64,000 nucleotides of DNA from Virgibacillus chiguensis (lineage in GTDB: Bacteria; Bacillota; Bacilli; Bacillales; Amphibacillaceae). The notes beneath the pieces were generated by a model that searched no databases, was not told the origin of the DNA, and saw nothing but the letters and a program-made list of their open reading frames with translations. Shown in pieces: positions 46,192-55,593 of this stretch (position 1 is the first letter of the stretch; each line of letters starts with the position of its first letter). The DNA is taken from the NCBI RefSeq assembly GCF_900129865.1, contig NZ_FQXD01000003.1:124001-188000 (forward strand), written 5' to 3'. The position numbers and the translations under genes were made by a program.

Positions 46192-46665
46192 GTGAGTTTA
46201 CATGTCGTATTATATCAACCAGAAATTCCAGCTAACACTGGCAATATCGCAAGAACATGTTTAGCAACCAATGCAACACTTCATTTAATTCACCCGCTTG
46301 GGTTTTCTACAGATGATAAAATGCTACGTAGGGCAGGGTTAGACTATTGGCATGATGTAGATATCCATGAATATCCGTCTATTCAAGCTTTATATGAAGC
46401 ATATCCAAAAGGAAGTTTTTATTATATTGAAAACTTTGGGACGAAGCACTATACCGATTTTGATTTTAGTGACGAGGGTGAACCGTTATTCTTTGTGTTT
46501 GGTAGGGAAACAAATGGCATACCAAAGCAATTACTAGAAGGGAAAGAAGACCGTTGTTTACGCATTCACATGGGGGATAAAGTGAGGTCATTAAACTTAT
46601 CCAACACTGCGGCGATTATTATTTACGAAGCTTTAAGGCAACAAGGTTTTCCTGGGCTATTTTAA
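46192..46665 (+). CDS. trmL: tRNA (cytidine(34)-2'-O)-methyltransferase
   Basis: 157 residues of the SPOUT superfamily, methylating the wobble base of certain leucine tRNAs. Knot motifs: YQPEIPANTGNIARTCLATN, FVFGRETNGIPKQLLEG and LRIHMGDKVRSLNLSNTAAI. Length and motifs fit TrmL (CspR). The start is GTG behind AAGGAGAA. It acts on the wobble position, as does the queuosine made by the upstream queG product. Confidence 0.95.
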   Translation: MSLHVVLYQPEIPANTGNIARTCLATNATLHLIHPLGFSTDDKMLRRAGLDYWHDVDIHEYPSIQALYEAYPKGSFYYIENFGTKHYTDFDFSDEGEPLFFVFGRETNGIPKQLLEGKEDRCLRIHMGDKVRSLNLSNTAAIIIYEALRQQGFPGLF

Positions 46666-46836
46666 TTTAGAGAAAGTCTAGCAAGGTAAAGTAGTTGTCT
46701 CCGCTGTACTTTATTGCTTCCTCAACTTCATAAATGAAAGATGCGTGTTATTCTCTACAGGTATCACTCTGAACGTTGTATTCCTATCCTTTTGGTGCAG
46801 CGCATTTTAAATGGAAAAAATTTAAATGTGTTGGCA

Positions 46837-46870
46837 AAAGGCATAGTAACTAGATGCTTACTATGCCTTT
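46837..46870 (+). terminator. Perfect 13-bp hairpin downstream of trmL
   Basis: AAAGGCATAGTAA (46837-46849) and TTACTATGCCTTT (46858-46870) are exact complements with an 8-base loop; the T run is part of the stem. It is 170 bases after trmL and just before composite repeat A. Confidence 0.6.
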
Positions 46871-46914
46871 GCTTCAAAGATAAGAAAGATGCTATGGCGC
46901 AACCAAAGAATACG

Positions 46915-47140
46915 CCCCGTCCGGATCCATCGCCAGTAACGAGGCGACTTACTTCACGAATCGCCCTAAGCTAAGTCATCATCAGTTCGTTACTAAGAGC
47001 AAGGCCGACTAAAAAACGGGTATGTCGACCGAAGTCGGCATACCCCTTGTTTTAGTGGCATAATCCTTAAATCTTTCGTTGATTTGCTTCATTCACTACG
47101 TTGTTAAACGGACGCACGCCCCGCGCCTATGTTCAAGTAG
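46915..47140. repeat. Composite intergenic repeat, copy A
   Basis: GC-richer block of about 225 bases. The left segment (GTCCGGATCCA, AGGCGACTT, TTCACGAATCGCCCTA, TAAGTCATCAT) is shared with copy B; the right segment (TTTTAGTGG, CTTTCGTTGATT, CACTACGTTG, CGCGCCTATGTT) is shared with B and C. In the middle GGGTATG and CATACCC enclose TCGACCGAAGTCGG, a hairpin whose position but not sequence is kept in copy C. No believable gene lies inside; a 77-codon frame running into it ends within the repeat. Confidence 0.65.
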
Positions 47141-47170
47141 AGGCTTTCTTATAAATCTGCAATAGGAAAG

Positions 47171-47278
47171 TTATGTCCTTTGTTGTTTTCTCGGCATACC
47201 TGGTTTTGATTCGTACCCCGCAGTGAAGCAAGAAGTTATAAATACAATAGCTACCCCTAATATTAATGCTAATTTCAT
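47171..47278 (-). CDS. Putative small lipoprotein, 35 aa
   Basis: ATG at 47278 with an AAAAGGAGG ribosome binding site 8 bases upstream, a near-perfect initiation signal. The product begins MKLALILGVAIVFITSC, a signal sequence with a possible lipobox ITSC, followed by FTAGYESKPGMPRKQQRT. It would be lipid-anchored with an 18-residue basic tail. No homologue is recognised. The initiation signal and signal sequence support it as a real gene, but its small size leaves doubt. Confidence 0.55.
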   Translation of the reverse strand: MKLALILGVAIVFITSCFTAGYESKPGMPRKQQRT

Positions 47279-47670
47279 CTTGTCATCCTCCTTTTGTTAC
47301 AGACAGTATAATTTCTAGTGATTCTATTATAACGAATGATTAGTGAAAATGAAACAACATGTATCGTAAACAATATTTTTCTCCATTTAACATTGTTTAT
47401 AAAATGTACGTTTGTGAAGGTAGCAAATGAATGAATTTTGAAATATAAATGGAATGAACAACGGTTAAATTTGTATAGTAAAAATATATTGCTTTTATTA
47501 AAGGAATCATTAGAAAATTTAAATTATATAAAACGTTCGAGCAGGCTGTTGTTTCCGCTAACAAAATAGGGTATATTAGTTGAAGTAATAGGTACTCAGT
47601 TCTATAATGAACAGTGAATAATGTATACCGTTTCATACGGATAACGTAACTTTTAATGGGGGTATAGAAG

Positions 47671-50526
47671 GTGGCACAATATGAAGAATCCAATGAGCGA
47701 TTCTGGTCAGAATTTCATGGTCCTAACATGGGGTATGTAGAAGAACAATATGATTTATACAAAGCGGATCCAGAGGCAGTAGATCCATCCATTAAAAAGA
47801 TGTTCGATGAGCATGGAGCCCCTCAATGGTTATCCCAAGCAGGTGTTTCAACTGTAGCAGAAACTCAAGCTGCATCCATAGACGATGTGAAGAAACTTAC
47901 CTCAGCAATGAAACTTGTTGAGGCTATTCGACGTTTTGGGCATCTCGTGGCAGATATTTATCCAGTTGGAAGAAGTGAGCGAACGTCTAACTTAGTAGAT
48001 GCAGAAAGCTATGGATTGACACAAGAAGACTTAATGAGCATTCCAGCTTCTTGGTTATGGGAAAAAGCTCCTAGCCATGTAAAAAATGGATTAGATGTAG
48101 TAAAAGAATTGAAAAAGTATTATTCTGGCACAATTGCGTTTGAATTTGATCATGTAAATAACGAAGAAGAACGCAATTGGTTAATGGATCTAATTGAAAC
48201 TGGTAAGGCGAGGCTTAATCTACCAAATGACGAGAGAATTCAGTTGCTTGACCGACTTGCTCAAGTAGAAGGCTTTGAAGGATTTTTACAAAAAACCTTT
48301 GTTGGTCAAAAGCGTTTTTCCATTGAAGGCTTAGAAGTCATGGTCCCTATGCTTGATCAGATTGTAAAAAATGCAAGCGCGGACAAAGTAGAGAATATTA
48401 TGATGGGGATGGCTCATCGTGGTCGCCTTGCTGTTTTAGCACATATTCTTGGAAAACCTTATGATAAAATTTTCTCAGAGTTTCACCATTCGCCAAATAA
48501 AGAACTGATACCTTCTGAAGGTTCAACCGGCATTAATTATGGCTGGACAGGTGACGTGAAATATCATTTCGGTGCAACAAAGGAACCAGATGTGAAAGAG
48601 GGAACGACACGGATTCGTTTAGCACACAACCCTTCACATTTAGAATTTGTTAACCCGGTTGTCAAAGGCTTTGCACGTGCAGCACAAGATTATCGTTATG
48701 AAAAAGGTTATCCTAAGCAGGATGTAAATAAAGCAATCCCTGTATTAATTCATGGAGATGCGGCGTTTATCGGCGAAGGTGTGGTTGCAGAGACTTTAAA
48801 TCTAAGTGGATTGCCAGGCTATACGACTGGTGGTTCCTTGCATATTATTGCTAATAATTTACTCGGATACACTACCGATCAAGAAGATGGTCGTTCTACT
48901 CGATATGCAAGTGATCTCGCAAAAGGTTTTGAAATTCCCATTATCCATGTGAATGCAGACGATCCAATTGCGTGTATTTCAGCTATTCAAATTGCTTACG
49001 AGTATCGCCAGAAATTCCATAAAGATTTTCTGATTGATTTAGTTGGTTATCGCCGCTATGGTCACAATGAAATGGACGAACCAAGAATGACTCAGCCAGA
49101 TTTGTATAGTCTAATTGATAATCACCCTTCCGTTTCACAAGTTTTTGCAAATGACTTGGAACAAAAAGGGATTATTAACGATGGACAATTGGAAGAAATG
49201 AAGCAAAATACAGAGTCCAAGTTGCGGGACATTTATAATAATATGAAAGAGAATGAAACAGGAGATTGCGAACCAAAACCAATGCCAAAAGCTTTGAAAA
49301 ATGGTTTGGATCAGTTTGAAACAGCTATTGATTTAGAAACGTTACAATCCCTAAATAAAGGGATGTTGAAACGACCTGAAGGTTTTAACAGCAACAGAAA
49401 ACTAGAACGTATTTTAAAACGACGTGAGCATGCGCTTAATGATGGGGAAAAAGCGGATTGGGGAACTGGAGAAGCTTTAGCATATGCTTCTATTTTACGA
49501 GACGGCATCCCAATTCGACTAACCGGACAAGATTCAGAAAGAGGAACTTTTGCGCATCGTCATCTTGTGTTACACGATGTGGAAACAAATGAAAAAGTTA
49601 GTCCCTTGCATATTATAGATGAAGCAAAAGCTTCTTTTGACATTCGGAACAGCCCGTTGTCTGAAGCAGGTGTGCTAGGGTACGAATACGGGTATAGTGT
49701 TGAAGCAACAAATACACTTGTTATTTGGGAAGCGCAATTTGGAGATTTTGCTAATGCGGCTCAAGTTGTATTTGATCAATTTATTTCTTCTTCTCGGGCG
49801 AAGTGGGGCGAAAAATCCAATATGGTTATGTTGCTTCCACACGGGTATGAAGGTCAAGGGCCAGAACATTCTAGTGCTCGCTTGGAACGCTTTTTACAAA
49901 TGGCTGCAGAGAATAACTGGATTGTAGCATATGTTACTTCATCTGCTCAATTTTTCCATTTAATGCGCCGTCAAGCTGCATTGCGTAATCGTGAAGAGGC
50001 TAGACCGTTAATCATAATGACGCCTAAAAGTAGTTTAATACGAAATGAGCGAATGGCTTCATCAGCAGAAGAGTTTACAAATGGTAAGTTCCTAGCGTTA
50101 CGAGATCAACCTAACTTAAAAGTAAGCAAGAAAAATGCGAAACGCTTACTTCTAGGTAGTGGTAAGATAATGGTAGATATTGAAGAAGAAATAGCACATT
50201 CAGAAGAAAAATTTGATTGGTTGCGAGCACTCAGGGTAGAACAAATATATCCGTTTCCTAAAGAACAATTAGCGAGCGAAATAAAGCAGTTGCCAAATTT
50301 AGAGGAAATTGTATGGGTCCAAGAAGAGCCGAAAAACATGGGGTCTTGGGACTTTGTTGACGATTATTTAAGAGATTTGCTACAAGACGGGCAGAAGTTG
50401 CGCTATATTGGTCGTCCAGACCGTTCGTCTCCAGCAGTAGGCGAGCCAAATGTGCATAAAACAGAACAGAAGCAGATTATTCAGGAAGCAATAGCCCCAT
50501 CACAAGGAGGAGATTCTAATGAATGA
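47671..50526 (+). CDS. odhA: 2-oxoglutarate dehydrogenase E1 component
   Basis: 951 residues, thiamine diphosphate-dependent E1 of the 2-oxoglutarate dehydrogenase complex in the citric acid cycle. GTG start; [20 protein letters not shown] is the typical N-terminus of the Bacillus enzyme. Active-site region: [79 protein letters not shown]; the C-terminal pyrimidine domain has [20 protein letters not shown] and [20 protein letters not shown]. It overlaps odhB by 8 bases. The E3 subunit is not here and is presumably shared with other complexes. Confidence 0.97.
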   Translation: MAQYEESNERFWSEFHGPNMGYVEEQYDLYKADPEAVDPSIKKMFDEHGAPQWLSQAGVSTVAETQAASIDDVKKLTSAMKLVEAIRRFGHLVADIYPVGRSERTSNLVDAESYGLTQEDLMSIPASWLWEKAPSHVKNGLDVVKELKKYYSGTIAFEFDHVNNEEERNWLMDLIETGKARLNLPNDERIQLLDRLAQVEGFEGFLQKTFVGQKRFSIEGLEVMVPMLDQIVKNASADKVENIMMGMAHRGRLAVLAHILGKPYDKIFSEFHHSPNKELIPSEGSTGINYGWTGDVKYHFGATKEPDVKEGTTRIRLAHNPSHLEFVNPVVKGFARAAQDYRYEKGYPKQDVNKAIPVLIHGDAAFIGEGVVAETLNLSGLPGYTTGGSLHIIANNLLGYTTDQEDGRSTRYASDLAKGFEIPIIHVNADDPIACISAIQIAYEYRQKFHKDFLIDLVGYRRYGHNEMDEPRMTQPDLYSLIDNHPSVSQVFANDLEQKGIINDGQLEEMKQNTESKLRDIYNNMKENETGDCEPKPMPKALKNGLDQFETAIDLETLQSLNKGMLKRPEGFNSNRKLERILKRREHALNDGEKADWGTGEALAYASILRDGIPIRLTGQDSERGTFAHRHLVLHDVETNEKVSPLHIIDEAKASFDIRNSPLSEAGVLGYEYGYSVEATNTLVIWEAQFGDFANAAQVVFDQFISSSRAKWGEKSNMVMLLPHGYEGQGPEHSSARLERFLQMAAENNWIVAYVTSSAQFFHLMRRQAALRNREEARPLIIMTPKSSLIRNERMASSAEEFTNGKFLALRDQPNLKVSKKNAKRLLLGSGKIMVDIEEEIAHSEEKFDWLRALRVEQIYPFPKEQLASEIKQLPNLEEIVWVQEEPKNMGSWDFVDDYLRDLLQDGQKLRYIGRPDRSSPAVGEPNVHKTEQKQIIQEAIAPSQGGDSNE

Positions 50527-51769
50527 AATAAAAGTACCAGAGCTAGCTGAATCTATTACAGAAGGTACCATTGCGGAATGGTTAGTGAAGCAAGGGGATA
50601 AAGTAGAAAAAGGCGATCCAGTTGTTGAGTTAGAAACAGATAAAGTGAATGTGGAAGTAAACTCTGAATATTCTGGTGTAATTACTGAAATAATTCAAGT
50701 CGAAGGCGATGATGTAGAAGTTGGCGACATCATTGCAAAAATTGACGAAAATGTAGAAGCAGGAAATGCAAATACTGAATCTGCTCAAGGTCAAGCTGAT
50801 GCAAAAGAAGAAAAGCAGACAGAAGCGTCTCCAAAACAAGACATGGAGGAAGAAGTAAGAGAAGAGACCCAAACAAGTGGTGACGTAATCGCTTCACCAG
50901 CTGCTAGAAAGCGTGCTAGGGAGCTAGGTATTGATCTAAGTAAGGTGAGCCCACGCGACCCATTAGGCCGCATTCGTCCAGAAGATGTGGAAGATGCTGC
51001 GAAAGGTACAGCAAAATCAAGCAAGCAAAAAGAAGAGAAGAAGCCTGTTGAGAAAACAGAGTTTGATAAACCGGTTGAACGAGTAAAAATGTCCCGTCGC
51101 CGTCAAACTATTGCTAAACGTCTAGTTGAAGTACAACAAGAAGCTGCTATGCTTACAACGTTTAATGAAGTAGATTTAACCAATGTTATGAAGCTACGTA
51201 GTGAACGTAAAGAGAAGTTTATTGAAAAGCATGGTGTGAAGTTAGGCTTCATGTCTTTCTTTACAAAAGCTGTCGTTGGTGCATTAAAAGATTTTCCATT
51301 GCTTAATGCAGAAATTCAAGGTAATGAAATAGTAATGAAGAAATTCTATGATATTGGTATTGCAGTATCTACAGAAGATGGTTTAGTAGTTCCTGTAGTA
51401 CGAGATGCTGATCGTCTCGATTTTGCAGGAGTGGAAAAAGAAATTGGTAACTTAGGTAAGAAAGCGCGTGATAAGAAGCTAGAAATGAGTGACTTACAAG
51501 GTGGTTCATTTACGATTACAAACGGTGGAACATTTGGTTCTATGCTTTCCACACCAATACTAAATGCACCTCAAGTAGGAATTTTAGGAATGCATAATAT
51601 TCAAAAACGTGCCGTTGTAATGCCAGATGATAGTATTGAAGTACGTCCAATGATGTATTTAGCGCTATCCTATGATCACCGTATTGTAGATGGCAAAGAG
51701 GCGGTACAATTCCTTGTTCGTGTTAAACAATTATTAGAAGATCCTTACGATTTATTATTAGAAGGATAA
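50519..51769 (+). CDS. odhB: 2-oxoglutarate dehydrogenase E2 (succinyltransferase)
   Basis: 416 residues. Lipoyl domain at the N-terminus with lipoylated Lys42 in [12 protein letters not shown]; an acidic/Gln-rich linker; a peripheral E3-binding domain ([20 protein letters not shown] and GRIRPEDV); a second linker; and the catalytic acyltransferase domain with His387 and Asp391 in [23 protein letters not shown] inside odhA serves as ribosome binding site; the 8-base overlap makes translation coupled. One lipoyl domain is normal for succinyltransferases. Confidence 0.97.
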   Translation: MNEIKVPELAESITEGTIAEWLVKQGDKVEKGDPVVELETDKVNVEVNSEYSGVITEIIQVEGDDVEVGDIIAKIDENVEAGNANTESAQGQADAKEEKQTEASPKQDMEEEVREETQTSGDVIASPAARKRARELGIDLSKVSPRDPLGRIRPEDVEDAAKGTAKSSKQKEEKKPVEKTEFDKPVERVKMSRRRQTIAKRLVEVQQEAAMLTTFNEVDLTNVMKLRSERKEKFIEKHGVKLGFMSFFTKAVVGALKDFPLLNAEIQGNEIVMKKFYDIGIAVSTEDGLVVPVVRDADRLDFAGVEKEIGNLGKKARDKKLEMSDLQGGSFTITNGGTFGSMLSTPILNAPQVGILGMHNIQKRAVVMPDDSIEVRPMMYLALSYDHRIVDGKEAVQFLVRVKQLLEDPYDLLLEG

Positions 51770-51785
51770 TGGAAACTAAATCATA

Positions 51786-51814
51786 CCCCTGTTTCTTTAT
51801 GAAACGGGGGTTTT
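51786..51814 (+). terminator. Terminator of odhAB
   Basis: CCCCTGTTTC (51786-51795) pairs with GAAACGGGG (51801-51809) around TTTAT, followed by GTTTTC. Confidence 0.8.
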
Positions 51815-51878
51815 CTAGGTGGTCTAGGGAATTATAAAATTTGCAGCTGTGGATAAACTTACTAAGTTATTTAGTCAT

Positions 51879-52040
51879 GTCCGGATCCAGCACCCAGCAA
51901 CTAGGCGACTTCACGAATCGCCCTACGATAAGTCATCATTGGTTCGTCAACACTGTCTCACCATGATTCCTTTATCCCAGTCGCTTCGTTCCACTCGCTA
52001 CGTTGCTAACCGGGCGCCCCGAGCCTTTGTCCTTTTCGAA
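51879..52040. repeat. Composite intergenic repeat, copy B
   Basis: About 160 bases between odhB and the nucleoside transporter gene. It shares GTCCGGATCCA, AGGCGACTTCACGAATCGCC, CTA, TAAGTCATCAT and GTTCGT with copy A, and CGCTACGTTGC, CCGGGCGCCC and GAGCCTTTGT with copy C. It lacks the middle hairpin segment. The remaining bases to 52463 are AT-rich and carry no gene I can see. Confidence 0.65.
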
Positions 52041-52463
52041 ATCCTTATAAGTAAAGGGGTTAAAAATTAAAGATATTACGTAAGCAGGAAATAGAGATGT
52101 AAATGCTAGTCTAGTATTTCGTTATTACCTTTTGCGAACAAACGAGTTTTAAGATGAGATGAAAAACTAATTTTTAATGGAAGCATTACTTTGTAAAGCT
52201 GTTTACCCGTTGATGAGTTAAATGAAATATAAGGTTAACAATTAGGCTAATCAGGGAAAATATTTGCATAGAAATAATAGCTAATAAGTTTTGTTATAGA
52301 GATGACGCTAATTTTGCTAATTGCTGTCGGATTTTCAATAAATACATATAAAAATGGGTGATTTGACAGAAAAAACAATCACTTGCATGACGTCAGACAA
52401 CTTGTTAAAATGGATTTAAAAGAAGTTATGAAAACAGTTACAAAATAAGGGAGGAAAAACACC

Positions 52464-53651
52464 TTGCATATTTTACTAGGTTTATTAGCCGTTGTCGTTG
52501 TACTTGGGTTAGCATTTTTAATGTCGAATGATAAGAAAAATGTTAATTATAAAGCAATTGGAATTATGTTGATTTTTCAAATTTTAATTACACTGTTTAT
52601 GTTTGAAACGGGTGTTGGACAATGGGTTATTAAAAAGATTTCAGAGGGATTCAATAAATTAATTGAATTTGGTAATGTGGGAATCAGTTTTGTTGTAGGA
52701 GGATTTGAACTACAAGAGGGTGGCGTCTTTTTCTTTAACGTTCTACTTTTAATCGTCTTCTTTGCTACCTTGCTTTCTGTTCTAACATATTTGAAAATTT
52801 TGCCACCAATTATTAAATATTTAGGTTGGTTGATTTCTAAAGTTACTGGACTGCCTAGAGTAGAATCATTTAATGCGGTAAATAGTATCTTTTTCGGGCA
52901 ATCTGAAGCATTGATTGCAATTCGGTCTCAATTTCATCATTTAAATGCTAATCGGCTTTATATTGTAAGTGCTTCCGCAATGGGATCTGTTTCAGCATCC
53001 ATTGTTGGTGCATATTTACAAATGCTTCCACCACAATACGTGCTAGTCGCACTTCCGTTAAATATGTTCAGTGCTTTAATGATTGCTTCTGTTATTGCAC
53101 CGGTCAATGTACCAAAAGAAGAAGACGTTGTAGACATAAAAAACGTTAGTAAAGAGAAAAGCATTTTTGAAGCAATGGGAAATGGTGCACTAGAAGGTGG
53201 GAAAATTGCTCTTATTGTTGCAGCTATGCTAATTGCTTTTATTGCTTCTCTTGAGTTAGTTAACGCACTTATTCAACTCGTCTTTGCTGGTGTAACCCTA
53301 GAAGACATCTTAGGTTATGTTTTAGCGCCTATTGGTTTATTGATGGGAATTTCTCCTGGTGAAGTTATTCAAGCAGGTTCTATTATGGGTACGAAAATTG
53401 TGACAAATGAATTTGTCGCTATGCTACAATTTCAACAAGCGATGGGGGATATGTCGGAAAAAACAATCGGTATTGTTACGGTATTTCTAACCAGCTTTGC
53501 TAACTTCTCTTCTATTGGTATTATTGCTGGTACTGTAAAAGGAATTGATGAGGAAAAAGCTGTTAGCGTGTCTCGTTTTGGAATGAAACTTTTAATTGGA
53601 GCAACACTAGCCTCTATTTTATCCGCTTCTGTTGTAGGAATGTTTTTATAA
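52464..53651 (+). CDS. nupC: NupC-family nucleoside transporter
   Basis: 395 residues of the concentrative nucleoside transporter family, taking up nucleosides with H+ or Na+. Family motifs: GFELQEGGVFFFNVLL region, TGLPRVESFNAVNSIFFGQS EA with the substrate-binding Glu, SASAMGSVSASIVGAYLQM, and the C-terminal TSFANFSSIGIIAGTVKGID. About eight to ten membrane segments. TTG start behind GGGAGGAAAAAC. Single gene with its own terminator; which of the B. subtilis paralogues (NupC, NupG, PscA) it matches cannot be told. Confidence 0.92.
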   Translation: MHILLGLLAVVVVLGLAFLMSNDKKNVNYKAIGIMLIFQILITLFMFETGVGQWVIKKISEGFNKLIEFGNVGISFVVGGFELQEGGVFFFNVLLLIVFFATLLSVLTYLKILPPIIKYLGWLISKVTGLPRVESFNAVNSIFFGQSEALIAIRSQFHHLNANRLYIVSASAMGSVSASIVGAYLQMLPPQYVLVALPLNMFSALMIASVIAPVNVPKEEDVVDIKNVSKEKSIFEAMGNGALEGGKIALIVAAMLIAFIASLELVNALIQLVFAGVTLEDILGYVLAPIGLLMGISPGEVIQAGSIMGTKIVTNEFVAMLQFQQAMGDMSEKTIGIVTVFLTSFANFSSIGIIAGTVKGIDEEKAVSVSRFGMKLLIGATLASILSASVVGMFL

Positions 53652-53680
53652 AACAGAAGACATTTGCAGTTTTGTTATTA

Positions 53681-53717
53681 AAACTGTCCTAAGCTTTGTG
53701 CTAGGACAGTTTTTTTG
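53681..53717 (+). terminator. Terminator of the nucleoside transporter gene
   Basis: AAACTGTCCTA (53681-53691) and TAGGACAGTTT (53702-53712) form a perfect stem followed by TTTTT. Confidence 0.88.
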
Positions 53718-53755
53718 TACTATTAATAAGATATTAAAGGTATAAACAAGAGGAC

Positions 53756-53785
53756 GGCTTTCGTCATAAAATTTAGCAATAAGCC
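53756..53785. repeat. Dispersed hairpin repeat, copy 4
   Basis: GGCTTTCGTCATAAAATTTA followed by GCAATAAGCC; the arms GGCTT/AAGCC pair. Lies between convergent transporter genes and is followed by AAGTCTTTTGC, the usual right flank of the family. Confidence 0.6.
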
Positions 53786-53842
53786 AAGTCTTTTGCTAAA
53801 CAAGGAAAGAGCATCCCGAGCTACAAGTTAGCAAAAGAAAAT

Positions 53843-55201
53843 TTACGCATGCATCTTTTTCTTACACTTACGCTGTAAATACAATAAGCGTGTTAATAAT
53901 GCTATAGCTCCGCATGATAGTCCAGTAATAATTCCGACCCAATAACCAAAAGGTTCTAAAGCAGTGTAATTCGCTAGCAGCCAACCAACAGGTAAGCCAA
54001 TTACCCAGTAGGAAATGAAAGCGATCACTAATGTAGCGTTCACGTCTTTGTATCCTCGAAGCGCTCCTTGAATAGGCGCACCGAAGGCATCAGCTAGTTG
54101 ATAGAAAATAGCGTAAATCAGAAAATGCTTGGTCAAATGAACTACTTCTGGATTAGAGTTATAAAGTAGAGCTACCCCATCTTTCGTAAAATAGAGCACC
54201 AAGCCAGCAAATAATGCGATGAAAATTCCACCGCTTATTCCAATATACCCATATATACGCGCTTGATCGAAACGCTTAGCTCCAACTTCAAAGCCAATTG
54301 CAATTGTTAATGCCATACCAACGCTAAGGGGAATCATATATAAAAGAGAAGCAAAGTTCATGGCTGCTTGATGAGCTGCAATGGTATACGTGCTGTATGC
54401 GCTCATTAATAAAGTGACGGCAGAAAAAATGCTCGTTTCAAAAAACATCGCAGCTCCAATAGGCACGCCAATTTTTAATTGTCCCCACCATGCTTTAAAC
54501 GATGGTTTAATCCAATAAGATAAAATAGAAAATTTGCGAAATGGATACAGTCGATGAATAACAACGAACGTTATAAGACAAATAAGCCAATAAGTGATTG
54601 ATGTAGCGATTCCCGCACCGATACCGCCATAAGTAGGTATACTAAATTCACCAAAAATAAACATGTAGTTAAAGATTAGGTTTAATGGTAAGGACAGTAG
54701 GATGATAAACATAGAGATTCTGGTTTGACCAAGCGCGTCGATAAAGCTTCGTAATGTATTAAAAATAAACAACGGAATAATACCTGTACTGAGTGCTACT
54801 AAATAAAATTTTGCTATGTGTTCAACGTCGTTTTCAAGATCCATTAATTGCAAGATGGGGTCAAGAAGTATGGCTCCAAATAGAAAGACGAAAAGGGCAA
54901 GTGTAACAGAAAGGTATAATGCTTGCTTCACTTTCTTACTAATTTGTTCTTCTGATTTTGCTCCTAATAATTGGGCAATAATGGGAGTAATAGCTAATAA
55001 TATGCCATTAACTCCTGTGAAAATAGGGACCCATAAACTGGAACCGATTGCTACCCCAGCTAAATCTGCTGCACTTGCACGACCAGACATCATCGTATCA
55101 AAAATATTCATTACATACATACTTACTTGGGTAATTAAAATGGGGATAACAATCGTAATAAATAAGGTTAATTTTTCGCTTAAACTTGTTGTACGATACA
55201 T
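53843..55201 (-). CDS. MATE family efflux transporter
   Basis: 452 residues with 12 hydrophobic segments in two homologous halves (MatE domains about 17-178 and 240-400). Typical features: FDTMMSGRASAADLAGVAIG in segment 1-2, PIIAQLLGAKSEEQISKKVK, GGIGAGIATSITYWLICLIT and AAHQAAMNFASLLYMIPLSV in the second half. NorM-like cation-coupled multidrug exporter; substrate unknown. GGAAGAG precedes the ATG. Single leftward gene. Confidence 0.92.
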   Translation of the reverse strand: MYRTTSLSEKLTLFITIVIPILITQVSMYVMNIFDTMMSGRASAADLAGVAIGSSLWVPIFTGVNGILLAITPIIAQLLGAKSEEQISKKVKQALYLSVTLALFVFLFGAILLDPILQLMDLENDVEHIAKFYLVALSTGIIPLFIFNTLRSFIDALGQTRISMFIILLSLPLNLIFNYMFIFGEFSIPTYGGIGAGIATSITYWLICLITFVVIHRLYPFRKFSILSYWIKPSFKAWWGQLKIGVPIGAAMFFETSIFSAVTLLMSAYSTYTIAAHQAAMNFASLLYMIPLSVGMALTIAIGFEVGAKRFDQARIYGYIGISGGIFIALFAGLVLYFTKDGVALLYNSNPEVVHLTKHFLIYAIFYQLADAFGAPIQGALRGYKDVNATLVIAFISYWVIGLPVGWLLANYTALEPFGYWVGIITGLSCGAIALLTRLLYLQRKCKKKMHA

Positions 55202-55328
55202 ATAATTCTCTTCCTTTTTTATGTGATTTTTATTAGGATAGAAGAGGACGTAAATTTTTCTTCCAAGGTTTTATTTATATGATAGGAAAGCACAAAAATT
55301 TTAGGCTCTATCGTATAGGCATAACGAA

Positions 55329-55361
55329 GCTGTTGTCTCGCCATAAAAACTTGGCAATAGC
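55329..55361. repeat. Dispersed hairpin repeat, copy 5
   Basis: GCTGTTGTCTCGCCATAAAA, ACTTGGCAATAGC: TTG-CGCCA pairs with TGG-CAA and GCT with AGC. Right flank CCCAGTTTTTATGAAAA matches the family. Confidence 0.6.
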
Positions 55362-55411
55362 CCAGTTTTTATGAAAAAGACCATGAGAAAAGGCGATTTA
55401 GTATAAACTTA

Positions 55412-55530
55412 AAACGGGCTTGCCTTAGTGCCTAGGCATCCCCCTGTTTTAGTGGTAGGCTTCCTAAAACTTTCGTTGATTCGCTCCAGTCGCTATGTTG
55501 CAAACCGGGCGCCCTGAGCCTTTGTTAAAC
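55412..55530. repeat. Composite intergenic repeat, copy C
   Basis: Starts AAAACGGGCTTGCC, with TGCCT/AGGCA forming the middle hairpin, then CCCCTGTTTTAGTGG and TTTCGTTGATTCGCTCCAGT, CGCTATGTTGC, ACCGGGCGCCCTGAGCCTTT. Shares the hairpin position and TTTTAGTGG with copy A and the CGGGCGCCC block with copy B. Lies between the MATE gene and murG. Confidence 0.65.
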
Positions 55531-55593
55531 ACACATATATAAGAGACATTATAACGCTTTATGAATGACTTGGAAAGGAAGGATATTCATCTT

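Noticed and set aside
46741-46974. 77-codon plus-strand frame downstream of trmL
   Set aside because: No ribosome binding site, it runs through a 13-bp terminator-like hairpin and ends inside composite repeat A; composition unlike a protein gene.
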